Source: an uncultured Collinsella sp. (lineage in GTDB: Bacteria; Actinomycetota; Coriobacteriia; Coriobacteriales; Coriobacteriaceae). Taken from it: a DNA stretch of 64,000 nucleotides. The stretch covers positions 7,944 through 71,943 of the forward strand of contig CAUFBM010000011.1 in assembly GCA_959023295.1 (NCBI GenBank), in the 5' to 3' direction. A model generated the notes under the pieces. It saw only the letters and a list, made by a program, of their open reading frames with translations, was not told where the DNA came from and did no database searches. Below are positions 15,969 through 24,760 of the stretch, one piece after another; the stretch's first letter is position 1, and every line of letters begins with the position of its first letter. Made by a program: the position numbers and the translations under genes.

Positions 15969-16910
15969 ATGTCAGAATTCATTAGGCCTCAGGTTCAGGT
16001 CGAAGAGATTAACGAGACCTCTGCTCGTGTCTCCGTCGAGCCGCTCGAGCGTGGCTACGGCGATACGCTGGGTAACTCGCTTCGTCGTGTTCTTCTGTCC
16101 TCGCTCGAGGGTGCCGCCGTCGAGGCCATTCAGATCGATGGTGCGCAGCACGAGTTCATGACCATCCCTAACATGGTCGAGGATGTCACCGACATCGTCC
16201 TGAATGTCAAGGGTCTTGTCTTCAGGGCTCTCGGCACGACCGACGAGGCGACCGCCACCATCTCGGTTGACGGCCCCTGCGAGGTCACCGGTGCGGACTT
16301 CTTTATTCCGTCCGAGTTTGAGCTGGTCAACCCCGAGCAGCACATTGCTACGCTCACCGAGGGTGGCCATCTCACCATGAGCATGCGCATCGGCTATGGC
16401 CGCGGCTATGTCTCTGGCGAGGCTAACAAGCGTGACAACGATCCCATCGGTGTGATCAACGTCGACTCGCTGTACTCGCCGGTGTCCCGTTGCGCCAAGC
16501 TCGTTGAGGCTTGCCGTGTCGGCCAGCATACCGACTACGACCGCCTTGTCCTCGAGATCGAGACCAACGGTTCCATCGCCCCGCGCGACGCCGTGGTCCA
16601 GGCTGCCAATATCATCAACCAGCATATGGCCGCCTTTATGAACCTTGCCGAGACCCCCGAGGTCGAGGAGGAGGCTTCGATCTTCGCTCCCGAGGTCACC
16701 AACGACAACGCCGAGCTGGACAAGCAGATCGAGGATCTGGACCTTTCCGTCCGTTCCTACAACTGCCTTAAGCGCGCCAGCATTCACTCGGTCCGTCAGC
16801 TCGTTGAGTTCTCGGAGAACGATCTGCTCAACATCCGTAACTTCGGTGTTAAGTCGATCGAGGAAGTGAAGGACAAGCTTGAGTCCATGGGCCTGAGCCT
16901 GAAGGCTTAA
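15969..16910 (+). CDS. rpoA: RNA polymerase alpha subunit
   Basis: A 313-residue alpha subunit. The N-terminal assembly domain (about 1-225) includes LERGYGDTLGNSLRRVLLSS (26-45). The C-terminal domain (about 245-313) has LDLSVRSYNCLKRASIHSV, the helix-hairpin-helix that binds UP elements and activators. Full length. GGAGGT precedes the ATG. Conventional placement between rpsD and rplQ. Confidence 0.98.
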   Translation: MSEFIRPQVQVEEINETSARVSVEPLERGYGDTLGNSLRRVLLSSLEGAAVEAIQIDGAQHEFMTIPNMVEDVTDIVLNVKGLVFRALGTTDEATATISVDGPCEVTGADFFIPSEFELVNPEQHIATLTEGGHLTMSMRIGYGRGYVSGEANKRDNDPIGVINVDSLYSPVSRCAKLVEACRVGQHTDYDRLVLEIETNGSIAPRDAVVQAANIINQHMAAFMNLAETPEVEEEASIFAPEVTNDNAELDKQIEDLDLSVRSYNCLKRASIHSVRQLVEFSENDLLNIRNFGVKSIEEVKDKLESMGLSLKA

Positions 16911-16940
16911 TGCTTCGCATATTTGAGGAGAAACTAGACC

Positions 16941-17408
16941 ATGCGTCACAACGTTAAGAAGGGCCTGAAGCTCGGCACCGATGCGAGCCACACCAAGGCC
17001 ATGAAGAAGAGCCTTGCTAAGGCCCTCTTCGAGAACGACCGCATCAAGACCACCGAGACCCGCGCTAAGGCGCTGCGTTCGGTCGTCGACCCGATCATCA
17101 CTTGGGCCAAGAAGGGCGACCTGCACTCTCGTCGTCTGGCTATCGCCAAGCTCGGCGATAAGCAGCTCGTTGCCGAGATCTTCGACAAGGCTGCTCAGGG
17201 CATGTGGCAGGACCGCAACGGCGGTTACACCCGCATCATGAAGCTCGGTAACCGTAAGGGTGATAACGCTCCTATCGTTATCATGGAGCTCGTCACCGAG
17301 CCTTGCACGCCTAAGGCCAAGAAGGCTGCTCCGGCCCCCAAGAAGGCCGCTGCTCCCAAGAAGGTCGAGGCTGTCGAGGAGGCTCCTGCTGAGGAGACCG
17401 CTGAGTAG
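16941..17408 (+). CDS. rplQ: 50S ribosomal protein L17 with Ala/Lys/Glu C-terminal tail
   Basis: A 155-residue L17. The core (about 1-118: RHNVKKGLKLGTDASHTKAM, LFENDRIKTTETRAK) matches bacterial L17 and ends near VIMELV. It is followed by a roughly 35-residue tail rich in Ala, Lys, Pro and Glu (KAKKAAPAPKKAAAPKK, then VEAVEEAPAEETAE) not found in the minimal bacterial protein. Similar tails occur in other actinobacterial ribosomal proteins; L31 in this window has one as well. A strong terminator follows 26 bp downstream. Confidence 0.97.
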   Translation: MRHNVKKGLKLGTDASHTKAMKKSLAKALFENDRIKTTETRAKALRSVVDPIITWAKKGDLHSRRLAIAKLGDKQLVAEIFDKAAQGMWQDRNGGYTRIMKLGNRKGDNAPIVIMELVTEPCTPKAKKAAPAPKKAAAPKKVEAVEEAPAEETAE

Positions 17409-17434
17409 ACATTCTGTCTGCATAGGCTATATTC

Positions 17435-17465
17435 GAGGGGTACGTTCGCGTACCCCTCTTTTTTT
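17435..17465 (+). terminator. Intrinsic terminator after rplQ
   Basis: A perfect 10-bp stem GAGGGGTACG/CGTACCCCTC with a TTCG tetraloop, followed by seven T. It marks the end of the ribosomal operon before truA. Confidence 0.97.
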
Positions 17466-17500
17466 GTCGCAATACCGTTGCTAGTTTGTTGGGAGCGCCT

Positions 17501-18325
17501 ATGACTGCGCCGTCTGATTTCAATTCGACCCCCGAGCTTGACGCCACCCTTGTATTTCGCGTGGCCTACGATGGCTCCTCCTATAGCGGATTTGCCGAGC
17601 AGCCGGGCCAGACGACGGTCGCGGGCGAGCTGCGCCGTGCCATTGAGACGTTGCTGCGCCGCCCAATCGATCTGACGTGCGCGGGGCGTACCGATGCCGG
17701 CGTTCATGCGGTGGCCCAATACATCAGCGTGCCTGTAACGGACGCTGAGCTCGCTTTGACGCGCCGTAGGTGGCTGAGGGCTATGGATGCCCTCCTGGGC
17801 AAAGATATCGCCATAAACGAGGTCTACAAGGCTCGTAAGGGCTTTTCTGCACGTTTTGACGCGCGCTCTCGCACTTACACCTATCGCATTGCCGACCGTG
17901 ATGCGCGGCCCGTGCTGTCACGCGGTGCCGTGTGGTGGCATCGCTATCCCCTCGACGTCGATGCGATGGCGGCCGCCTGCCCTACGCTTTTGGGCGAGCA
18001 GGACTTTAAGAGCTTTTGCAAGGTCGCCTCTGCCGTGGGCAAACCTACGCACCGCTGCGTAATGCGTGCCGAGTTTGGCCATGAGGTCGCCTTTGGCGAG
18101 GACATCCTCACGTTTACCATCGAGGGCAATGCGTTTTTGCATTCGATGGTGCGAACCATTGTGGGCACCCTTGTTGAGATCGGCATGCATCGTCGCGATC
18201 CCGAGTGGATGCGTGAGGTAATTGATGCCTGCGATCGCACCGCAGCTGGTCCTACGGCACCCGCATGCGGTCTTACCTTTATGGGCGTGGATTACGACTC
18301 CACCGAGCTTGTGGTGCTCGATTAG
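17501..18325 (+). CDS. truA: tRNA pseudouridine synthase A
   Basis: A 274-residue pseudouridine synthase acting on positions 38-40 of the tRNA anticodon arm. The catalytic Asp lies in CAGRTDAGVHA (about 61-71). The N-terminal FRVAYDGSSYSGF and the C-terminal NAFLHSMVRTIVG are conserved. The ATG at 17501 has GGGAG five bases upstream; TTG codons 12-15 bases further up are ignored. It follows the ribosomal operon, as in many bacteria, but after a strong terminator, so its own promoter is expected. Confidence 0.96.
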   Translation: MTAPSDFNSTPELDATLVFRVAYDGSSYSGFAEQPGQTTVAGELRRAIETLLRRPIDLTCAGRTDAGVHAVAQYISVPVTDAELALTRRRWLRAMDALLGKDIAINEVYKARKGFSARFDARSRTYTYRIADRDARPVLSRGAVWWHRYPLDVDAMAAACPTLLGEQDFKSFCKVASAVGKPTHRCVMRAEFGHEVAFGEDILTFTIEGNAFLHSMVRTIVGTLVEIGMHRRDPEWMREVIDACDRTAAGPTAPACGLTFMGVDYDSTELVVLD

Positions 18326-18444
18326 GGAAGTGGCTGCCTGACGGCGATCTTTGTGTGCAGCGCCTGTGAGCGGGGCGTGTGCAACATCTGTTCTTGACGT
18401 GCATCGCGACGGGCGACCATCCGCATTAATTGACGGGGTGTACC

Positions 18445-19521
18445 ATGAACGGCAGTTTGTTACTGGCTGTCGAGAGGACGGAAAACTTGGTTCGACGTGG
18501 TTCGCATCCGCGACTTTCGGTGATCCTGATTGTTGAGGGTTCCCCCAGTTATACGATGCGCGCTCTCGAGAGCATCCAGAACCAAGACCTCTACGATTTG
18601 CAGATTGTCGTCGTTTGCCGCGGCGTGGTAGCTGGTGTGCGTCATTCGCTCGAAGTTGCTGCCGACAGAGATATTCATATTGATTTGATTGATGTTGAAG
18701 ACCCGGTGCCTGGCGCCTGCCTGCGTGCCGGCTTTGCGGCTTCGCGCGGCTCCCAGATCATTGCGATGAATGCCAATGAGTGGTTTGCGCCGCAGTCCCT
18801 TTCGCAGATGGTCGAAAGCTCCTGCGACGCTTCTACTGACATCGTGTTTCCCTCTGTTTCGCTCGATCGCTACGATGTTCACCGCGAACGTCATTCCCGA
18901 GTTTTGGACGCGACATCCGTTTCTGAAGATGAGGACCGGGCGGCTTGCCTGACCCAATTGGTTTCCTGTGGTTTAATCCGACAGACCTCTGGCGTGCTGT
19001 ATGATCGCGCCCTCTTTGAGGCGTGCCTTGCGCATGGCGATGCGTTTCGCACGGTGTCTTTTTTGACGCTCGCGCTTTCGCAGGCAAAGCGCGTTTCGGG
19101 ATGTGGCCATGCCCGTTTTCATGCAGTGGCGCCGTCGATTACGGAGACGTTTGACCCCACAATGTTTGCCAGGCTTTCTGAGGATATCGGGGCGCTCGAC
19201 AGGCTTGCCGACTCGCTTGCCGTCGCGGGCGGTGGCGATCAGTTGAAGCTGGTCTGCCAGCGGTATTACTACGCCGGCCTGGTTGCCTGCATCGAAAATT
19301 TGTGTCTGAGCCCCCATGGGGTGTCTTCAATAGAGCGTTCGGCCCGTTTGCATGATATGCTCGAAGCGCAGCGTACCCGTCAGATGGTTGCGGCTCTTAA
19401 GGGCAATCATCGGGGCTTAGGTCTGCTCTATGGTTCGATAGCTAGTGCCAAGCCTATGCGGTGTGCGTTGTATACGCATCTGGCGGCCTTTTTCAATCGT
19501 TCGGGCGTCAGGACTGTCTAG
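18445..19521 (+). CDS. GT2-like glycosyltransferase-fold protein with degenerate metal motif
   Basis: A 358-residue protein with a family 2 glycosyltransferase-like N-terminal half: RLSVILIVEGSPSYTMRALESI-like beta-alpha start, PGACLRAGFAASRGSQIIAMN. At the place where GT2 enzymes carry the metal-binding DxD, the sequence reads NANEWFAP, so both acidic ligands are replaced by Asn. The C-terminal half is all-helical and unassigned. It may be catalytically inactive or a divergent enzyme. The ATG follows GGGGTG. No other polysaccharide genes are close. The fold is inferred from pattern, and the substrate is unknown. Confidence 0.6.
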   Translation: MNGSLLLAVERTENLVRRGSHPRLSVILIVEGSPSYTMRALESIQNQDLYDLQIVVVCRGVVAGVRHSLEVAADRDIHIDLIDVEDPVPGACLRAGFAASRGSQIIAMNANEWFAPQSLSQMVESSCDASTDIVFPSVSLDRYDVHRERHSRVLDATSVSEDEDRAACLTQLVSCGLIRQTSGVLYDRALFEACLAHGDAFRTVSFLTLALSQAKRVSGCGHARFHAVAPSITETFDPTMFARLSEDIGALDRLADSLAVAGGGDQLKLVCQRYYYAGLVACIENLCLSPHGVSSIERSARLHDMLEAQRTRQMVAALKGNHRGLGLLYGSIASAKPMRCALYTHLAAFFNRSGVRTV

Positions 19522-19530
19522 TAGCGTGTT

Positions 19531-19564
19531 TTTCGAAATAAATTGCATGGAATTGTTTCGAAAT
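19531..19564 (+). promoter_or_regulatory. Two TTTCGAAAT sites upstream of argR
   Basis: TTTCGAAAT occurs at 19531-19539 and 19556-19564, 25 bp apart start to start. TTTCGAAA is self-complementary. A related GTTTCGAAAC lies upstream of gltB. A shared regulator is possible but unproven. Confidence 0.35.
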
Positions 19565-19606
19565 GCGTTCTTATTCACTAAAACCCTCAAATAGCGCTAA
19601 ACTATT

Positions 19607-19623
19607 CAATCACTAAGTGATTG
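19607..19623 (+). promoter_or_regulatory. Perfect 17-bp palindrome, candidate operator of argR
   Basis: CAATCACT-A-AGTGATTG is perfectly symmetric and lies 31 bp before the argR start in an AT-rich leader. Autoregulation is common for ArgR, but the sequence is not a clear ARG box. Confidence 0.45.
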
Positions 19624-19653
19624 TCTCCACCATCTTTTGGAGTGAGGTTTTGT

Positions 19654-20091
19654 ATGGCCAAAAAACGCAATGGGCGCCAGGATGCCATCAGAGATATTGT
19701 TCGCAATAAGGACGTACGTACGCAGCGCGTTTTGGTAGACGAGCTTCGCGCCATGGGTTTCGATTGCACGCAGGCGACCGTTTCGCGCGATATCGCGGAC
19801 ATGGGACTGCGTAAGCTCCCCGAGGGCATTTATGTCCTTGCCGAGGACCTGCATCTGCAGCGCATGGTTTCCGAGTTAGTTACTGGCGTACTGCGCACCG
19901 ATAATCTGGTTATGATCAAGGCGCAGCCCGGTACGGCTTCTGGTATTGCCGCAGCTGTCGATGCTGCGGAGCTGCCCGACGTGCTTGGCTCGCTTGCCGG
20001 CAACGACACGATCTTGGTCATTGCACAGACGGCCGAGGACGGCGAGCGTCTTGAGGCACTCATCAACAAGCTGAGTAACTCTCATAAGTAG
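19654..20091 (+). CDS. argR: Arginine repressor family protein
   Basis: A 145-residue ArgR-family regulator. The N-terminal winged helix (about 1-70) has the family recognition segment TQATVSRDIADMGLRK. The C-terminal oligomerisation and arginine-binding domain has GTASGIAAAVD and GNDTILVIAQT. The ATG at 19654 is preceded by GAGG at six bases; an upstream in-frame start is less likely. No arginine biosynthesis or deiminase genes are nearby, so the regulon is elsewhere. A perfect 17-bp palindrome lies just upstream. Confidence 0.93.
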   Translation: MAKKRNGRQDAIRDIVRNKDVRTQRVLVDELRAMGFDCTQATVSRDIADMGLRKLPEGIYVLAEDLHLQRMVSELVTGVLRTDNLVMIKAQPGTASGIAAAVDAAELPDVLGSLAGNDTILVIAQTAEDGERLEALINKLSNSHK

Positions 20092-20142
20092 GGGATGCGC
20101 GGCTCTGCTGCTGTGCCGTTTGTTGCTATAGGTAATTGCCGA

Positions 20143-20171
20143 GGGCGTTGATAAAGGTCAGCGCCCTTTTT
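20143..20171 (+). terminator. Intrinsic terminator after argR
   Basis: GGGCGTTGA pairs with TCAGCGCCC (one G-T pair), followed by TTTTT. Confidence 0.88.
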
Positions 20172-20240
20172 GCATACCAGTGCCTGTTGTTCTATCGGTC
20201 CTGTAGCCGGGGCCGTCGTGGCATCTTGTGGTATCTGCCG

Positions 20241-20282
20241 AAATAAAGAAGCGCCCGAGCAGCGTATATGCTGCTCGGGCGC
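20241..20282 (-). terminator. Intrinsic terminator of the penicillin-binding protein gene
   Basis: A perfect 13-bp stem (20251-20263 with 20270-20282) and a 6-base loop. On the minus strand it is followed by TTCTTTATTT, so it serves the gene at 20307-22526. Confidence 0.93.
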
Positions 20283-20306
20283 CTTGGTGTCAGTCGTTTT
20301 TTGCGC

Positions 20307-22526
20307 TTACTGGCCCGTAGAGGGGTCGGGCGTGGGCGTAGGATCGGGGGTAGGCGTAGGATCGGGTGTGGGCGTGGGAGTAGGGGTGGGGGTAGGAGAG
20401 CCGCCCTCGCCGCCGCTACCGTCGCCGCCGCCGGTCGTACCGTCTCCGCCGGTGGTACCGTTGCCGCCGGTCGTATCGCCACCCGTGGTCTCGGTCGTCG
20501 TGGTGGTAGTCGTCGTGGTGGTTGCTCCCTCGTCTTTGTCGTCTTTGTCGTCTTTGTCCTCCGACTTCTTGGCGTTGCTAGTGCCGTAGAACTTCCAGAC
20601 GCTATTGTTCTTGTACGTGGGAGCCGTTCCGGTCTGGAATTCCTCGCGCTCGGTGCCCGCAAGAACGGTGTTCATGAACTTCTTAAAGACGGGCAGGTTG
20701 GTGCTGTCGCCCAGCAGGTCCGAACCGTACTTTTGGATGGGAATCTCGCCTGCGGAATAACCGGTCCACAGGGCGCATGTCAGTTGCGGCGTGAAGCCGC
20801 AGAACCACAGGTTGGTGGTGTTGTCAGTGGTGCCCGTCTTGCCGGCATAGGGCTGGTTGACGTTCAGCGCGCCGGCGGCACCCGTGCCGCTGCCCTGCAT
20901 GACGCCGGATAGAACATCAGTAACCGCGGCAGCCTCGCCTTCGGTGAGCACCTGCGTGGGATTGTCGGTGTGCTGGTACAGAACCGAGCCGGTACGCGAG
21001 TCGATCTCGGTAATGGCGATGGGCTGACGGTAGTAGCCACCGTTGGCAAACGTTGCGTAGGCAGATGCCATCTCGAGCGGTGAGATGGACCCGGTGCCGA
21101 GCGTCATGACGGGAACGTCCTCGATATTGTCCTTGGCGGGATCGATGCCAAGCTTTTTGACGAGCGATATGATCTTGTCATTGCCGATGGCTTCGGCCAC
21201 CTGAATGTAGCCGGTGTTGGATGAGTATGCCGTTGCCTGCTTAAGCGTGATGTTGCCATAGCTCTGGTTGCCGTAGTTTTGCACCTCGGTCGTGGTGCCC
21301 TTGGCCTTGAGCGGCGAGTTACAGTTGAGGGTGACGTTGGGGTTCATACCGTTTTGGATGGCAGTTGCCAGCGTAAAGGCCTTAAACGTGGAGCCCACGG
21401 GGCGCTTTGCCGTAGCGTGGTTCACGTGATTCTCGTCGGCGTTGTAGTCGTAGCCGCCTACCATGCACTTGATGTAGCCGGTCTTGGGGTCAACGACGAC
21501 CATGCCCATGTCCAGGCCGTCGAGCGAAAGCGTGTCGAGCTGCGAGCGCACAGCCTCCTCGGCCACCTGCTGCATGGTGGGGTCGATGGTGGTCTTGACG
21601 GTCAGACCGCCCTTAAAGAGCACGTCGGTGGAGAACTCCTGCTCAAGCAACTGCTTAACGTAGGAGACAAAGTAGGGCTGAGAGTACACATCGACGCCAC
21701 TGCCCGAAATCTCGGTCACGTTAAGCGTGATGGGCTCAGCCTGTGCGGCATCGTGCTCTTCCTGCGTGATGTGGCCCAGACGCAGCATGTTGTCCAGAAC
21801 CTTATTGCGGCGGGACAGCGCCAAGTCGGGATTAACCGTGGGGTCGTACTGCGAGGGCGAGTTGGGAAGGCCGATGAGCAGCGCGGCCTCGCTCAGGGTG
21901 AGGTCGGCGGCGGTTTTGGACAGATAGGTCTCGGCGGCGGCCTCGATGCCATATGCTCCATGGCCGTAGTAGATGGTGTTGAGGTACATCATGAGGATCT
22001 CGTCTTTGGAGTACATATCCTCCATCTTGATGGCGATATAGGCCTCGCGCACCTTACGCTCGATGGTCGAGTCGAATTGTTCCTCCTGCAAGATGGTGTT
22101 GCGAACCAGCTGCTGGGTGATGGTCGATGCGCCCTCGTGGCCACCGGTGAGGGTTGCCACCGATGCGCGTGCAATGCCCCAGAGGTCGATGCCGCCATGC
22201 TCGTAGAAGCGCTCGTCCTCAACGTCGACAGTGCCCTGCAGCACGTACGGGGACACCTGGTCCTTGGTAATGGACTTGCGGTTTTGCGTGTAGAAGCTCG
22301 CAATGGTATTGCCGTTGCAGTCGACGATGTCGGTGGGCTCACTTACCAGGTAAGCATTGGCGTCGGTGTAGTCGGGCAGATCGGACAGCCAGCGGTTGAC
22401 GTTGCCGATCATGCCGATGCCAAACGCTACGCCCGCGATAAGCAGAAAGCCCAAAAACGAGAGCAAGATCATGGGAAGGGCATGCGTCTTAGAGCGACCG
22501 CGCCCCTGTCGTTGGCGAGGACCCAT
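20307..22526 (-). CDS. Class A penicillin-binding protein (bifunctional transglycosylase/transpeptidase)
   Basis: A 739-residue enzyme that polymerises and crosslinks peptidoglycan. One N-terminal membrane segment (about 17-41) is followed by a GT51 domain (DVEDERFYEHGGID, GASTITQQLVRN) and a transpeptidase domain with the SxxK motif GSTFKAF, SxN as SSNTGY and KTG as AGKTGTTD. The ATG at 22526 is chosen because GGAGGT lies six bases upstream. The last 80 or so residues are low complexity: a DKDDKDDKD run, ten threonines, Gly/Thr repeats and a PTPTPTPDPTPTPDP tail, probably a flexible extracellular or wall-spanning end. All catalytic motifs are intact. Confidence 0.95.
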   Translation of the reverse strand: MGPRQRQGRGRSKTHALPMILLSFLGFLLIAGVAFGIGMIGNVNRWLSDLPDYTDANAYLVSEPTDIVDCNGNTIASFYTQNRKSITKDQVSPYVLQGTVDVEDERFYEHGGIDLWGIARASVATLTGGHEGASTITQQLVRNTILQEEQFDSTIERKVREAYIAIKMEDMYSKDEILMMYLNTIYYGHGAYGIEAAAETYLSKTAADLTLSEAALLIGLPNSPSQYDPTVNPDLALSRRNKVLDNMLRLGHITQEEHDAAQAEPITLNVTEISGSGVDVYSQPYFVSYVKQLLEQEFSTDVLFKGGLTVKTTIDPTMQQVAEEAVRSQLDTLSLDGLDMGMVVVDPKTGYIKCMVGGYDYNADENHVNHATAKRPVGSTFKAFTLATAIQNGMNPNVTLNCNSPLKAKGTTTEVQNYGNQSYGNITLKQATAYSSNTGYIQVAEAIGNDKIISLVKKLGIDPAKDNIEDVPVMTLGTGSISPLEMASAYATFANGGYYRQPIAITEIDSRTGSVLYQHTDNPTQVLTEGEAAAVTDVLSGVMQGSGTGAAGALNVNQPYAGKTGTTDNTTNLWFCGFTPQLTCALWTGYSAGEIPIQKYGSDLLGDSTNLPVFKKFMNTVLAGTEREEFQTGTAPTYKNNSVWKFYGTSNAKKSEDKDDKDDKDEGATTTTTTTTTTETTGGDTTGGNGTTGGDGTTGGGDGSGGEGGSPTPTPTPTPTPDPTPTPDPTPTPDPSTGQ

Positions 22527-22687
22527 ATATTGACCTCCAGGTATGTCGTGCCAGGCGGCAGGTATGCTGCCGGGCAGGATGGACATAAGTTATTACACGA
22601 TAAACCAATCGGGGCACGCGAGGCCTCGTGTATGCTGGTTGGCAGCAATTTTCAGAGTGAAAGCACACCTTGGCGAGGAGTTTACCG

Positions 22688-24664
22688 ATGGCGATTCGGC
22701 CGATGGAACCGAGTGGACAATGCGAAAGCGAGTTGGCGGCGGCTGGAGTGGCGCTGCCCGAACTGCTGGCGCCTGCTGGCGGGCTCGACCAGATGCTCGC
22801 GGCGATTGCAGCGGGTGCCGATGCCATCTATGCGGGGCTGGACGGGTTCAACGCTCGAGTGAGCGCCCATGGCTTTAGCGATGATGAGTTCGTGCGCGGC
22901 TGTGCCGTGGCCCATGCCCATGGCGTGCGTGTGTACGTGACGCTCAACGTGTTCGTGTTCGATGATGAGCTTGCCGACGCCGTGGCGTTGGGGGCGCATG
23001 CGCATGCGTTGGGTGCCGATGCGTTGATTGTGGCCGATGCCGGGCTGGCTTGTGCGCTTCGTGCGGCGATTCCGGGGGTCGAGATTCACCTGTCCACCCA
23101 AGCGGGCGCTCATAGCGAGGGTGCCGTACAGTTGGCTGCCAAGGAGCTGGGCGTTGAGCGCGTGACGACTGCGCGCGAGCTGAGCGTGGCGGAGATTGGG
23201 ACGCTTTGCGCTACTGGCGTGCCCATCGAGGTGTTCTGTCACGGCGCTATTTGCATTGGATACTCGGGTGCGTGTGAGTTTTCGGCCCTGCGGCGCGGAC
23301 GTTCGGCGATGCGCGGCGACTGCACACAGCCGTGCCGTCTGTCCTATGACTTGGTGGACGAGGCGGGGCAGAGTGTTGTCGCTGTCGAAGGGGACCGCCT
23401 GCTTTGTCCGCGTGACTATCTGGGCATCGCGCATCTGCCCGAGCTTGTTGCCGCCGGCGTGGCATCGCTCAAGATCGAGGGTCGCATGAAGAATCCCGAC
23501 TACGTCTTTAACGTGGTGAGGGTGTGGCGTCGGGCGCTCGATATGCTGCGCGATGGCACATGGGATGCCGATGCGGTGCTGGCGCTTGAGCGCGAGCTGG
23601 GAAGGTCGTTCAACCGCGGCTTTACCGATGCGTATCTGCGGGGTCGTTCGGGCACCGAGCTCATGAGCTTTGAGCGCGCGATCAACCAGGGCGTGCGCGT
23701 GGGCCACTTGGTGGCGGTGGGTCACGAAGAGGTGACGGTTGAGCTTGATGCCGCCGTGGCGGCGGGCGATACGCTCGAAATCCGATTTTACCCGGGTGCC
23801 GACGCGCGTCCCGATGTGCCCAAGCGCTGGCCACAGGTGCCTTGCCCCGTGGATGCCGCTGCGGGAGAGCGTATCGTCGTGCATTGCAAACGCAAGGTGG
23901 ACGCGGGCTGCGAGGTCTATCTGATTCGCAGTGCCGGCGTGCTGGGGCAGACGGCAACGGTGTTGGAGCGCATGCGGGTCGAGGCAGATGCGGCCGCGCC
24001 TGCTGAGCGGTCCGTTGAGGTGCTGCCGTTTGAGTGCGTTCTAGCAGATGGCGACGTGCCGACGGAGTTGGCGGGGTCGGCGGAGCCGGCAAAGCGCGAG
24101 GCTTTTGCTCGTATGGTCTTTGCCTGGGAGCTGATGGATGTGGATCCGCGCGATGAGCGGGATCTGTCCGATGCGACGGTGGTGCTCGACGAAGTGTGCC
24201 GCGCAGGCGACGCCGAGCGGACTCGGGCACTTATGCAACGTGCCGGGCGCGTCGTTTGCCGCAATCTGGGACAGGTGGCGATGGCCCGCGAGCTGGGCAC
24301 GGCGTTTGACGTAGCGGCGCCGGTGTTCTGCGCCAATCGGGCCACGCTTGCTTGGCTGCGGGGTCTTGGCGCGAGGTGGGTATACTTGCCTGCCGAGCTG
24401 CTCAGCAATGATAGGGAGCGTATTGCCGAGCTGGCTGCTGAACCCGGCGTCTTGGGTCCGGTCGACGCCGACCGTCCCGAGCTCATGGTGTGCGAGCACT
24501 GCCTGCTGACCGCCGAGGGCGTTTGCGCCACCGAGGCGACGGGGCGGGTCCGTTGCCGCGACTGCTTGCGTCGTCGGAAGGTGCGCTATCTGGTCGAGCG
24601 TGACGGTACACGTCTGCCAGTTGCCATCGACGCATGCGGCAGGACGAGGATTTTCCTGTCGTAG
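22688..24664 (+). CDS. Peptidase U32 family protein (possible RNA hydroxylation factor)
   Basis: A 658-residue U32-family protein. The TIM-barrel N-terminal part starts LPELLAPAGGLDQMLAAI and carries the family signature HGAICIGYSGACEFS ... RGDCTQPCR (about residues 185-220), then SLKIEGRMKNPDYV. Relatives RlhA and TrhP hydroxylate 23S rRNA or tRNA; others were described as collagenases, so the substrate is open. The C-terminal half resembles the extra domain of long U32 proteins and ends with a cysteine cluster (CEHCLLTAEGVC, CRDCLRR) that might bind zinc or Fe-S. The ATG at 22688 has GAGGAG seven bases upstream. Confidence 0.82.
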   Translation: MAIRPMEPSGQCESELAAAGVALPELLAPAGGLDQMLAAIAAGADAIYAGLDGFNARVSAHGFSDDEFVRGCAVAHAHGVRVYVTLNVFVFDDELADAVALGAHAHALGADALIVADAGLACALRAAIPGVEIHLSTQAGAHSEGAVQLAAKELGVERVTTARELSVAEIGTLCATGVPIEVFCHGAICIGYSGACEFSALRRGRSAMRGDCTQPCRLSYDLVDEAGQSVVAVEGDRLLCPRDYLGIAHLPELVAAGVASLKIEGRMKNPDYVFNVVRVWRRALDMLRDGTWDADAVLALERELGRSFNRGFTDAYLRGRSGTELMSFERAINQGVRVGHLVAVGHEEVTVELDAAVAAGDTLEIRFYPGADARPDVPKRWPQVPCPVDAAAGERIVVHCKRKVDAGCEVYLIRSAGVLGQTATVLERMRVEADAAAPAERSVEVLPFECVLADGDVPTELAGSAEPAKREAFARMVFAWELMDVDPRDERDLSDATVVLDEVCRAGDAERTRALMQRAGRVVCRNLGQVAMARELGTAFDVAAPVFCANRATLAWLRGLGARWVYLPAELLSNDRERIAELAAEPGVLGPVDADRPELMVCEHCLLTAEGVCATEATGRVRCRDCLRRRKVRYLVERDGTRLPVAIDACGRTRIFLS

Positions 24665-24712
24665 GTGCTGCGTCGCGTCAGTTTGTTATCATAAGAGAGT
24701 TTATGGACTTCC

Positions 24713-24739
24713 AGCACCGCCGTTTTCGGCGAGGGTGCT
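24713..24739 (+). other. Leader hairpin upstream of tyrS
   Basis: AGCACC-GCCG pairs with CGGC-(GA)-GGTGCT around TTTT. No T-run and no recognisable T-box motif, so the role is unknown. Confidence 0.4.
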
Positions 24740-24760
24740 ATAGCAAAAGGAGGATACCCA

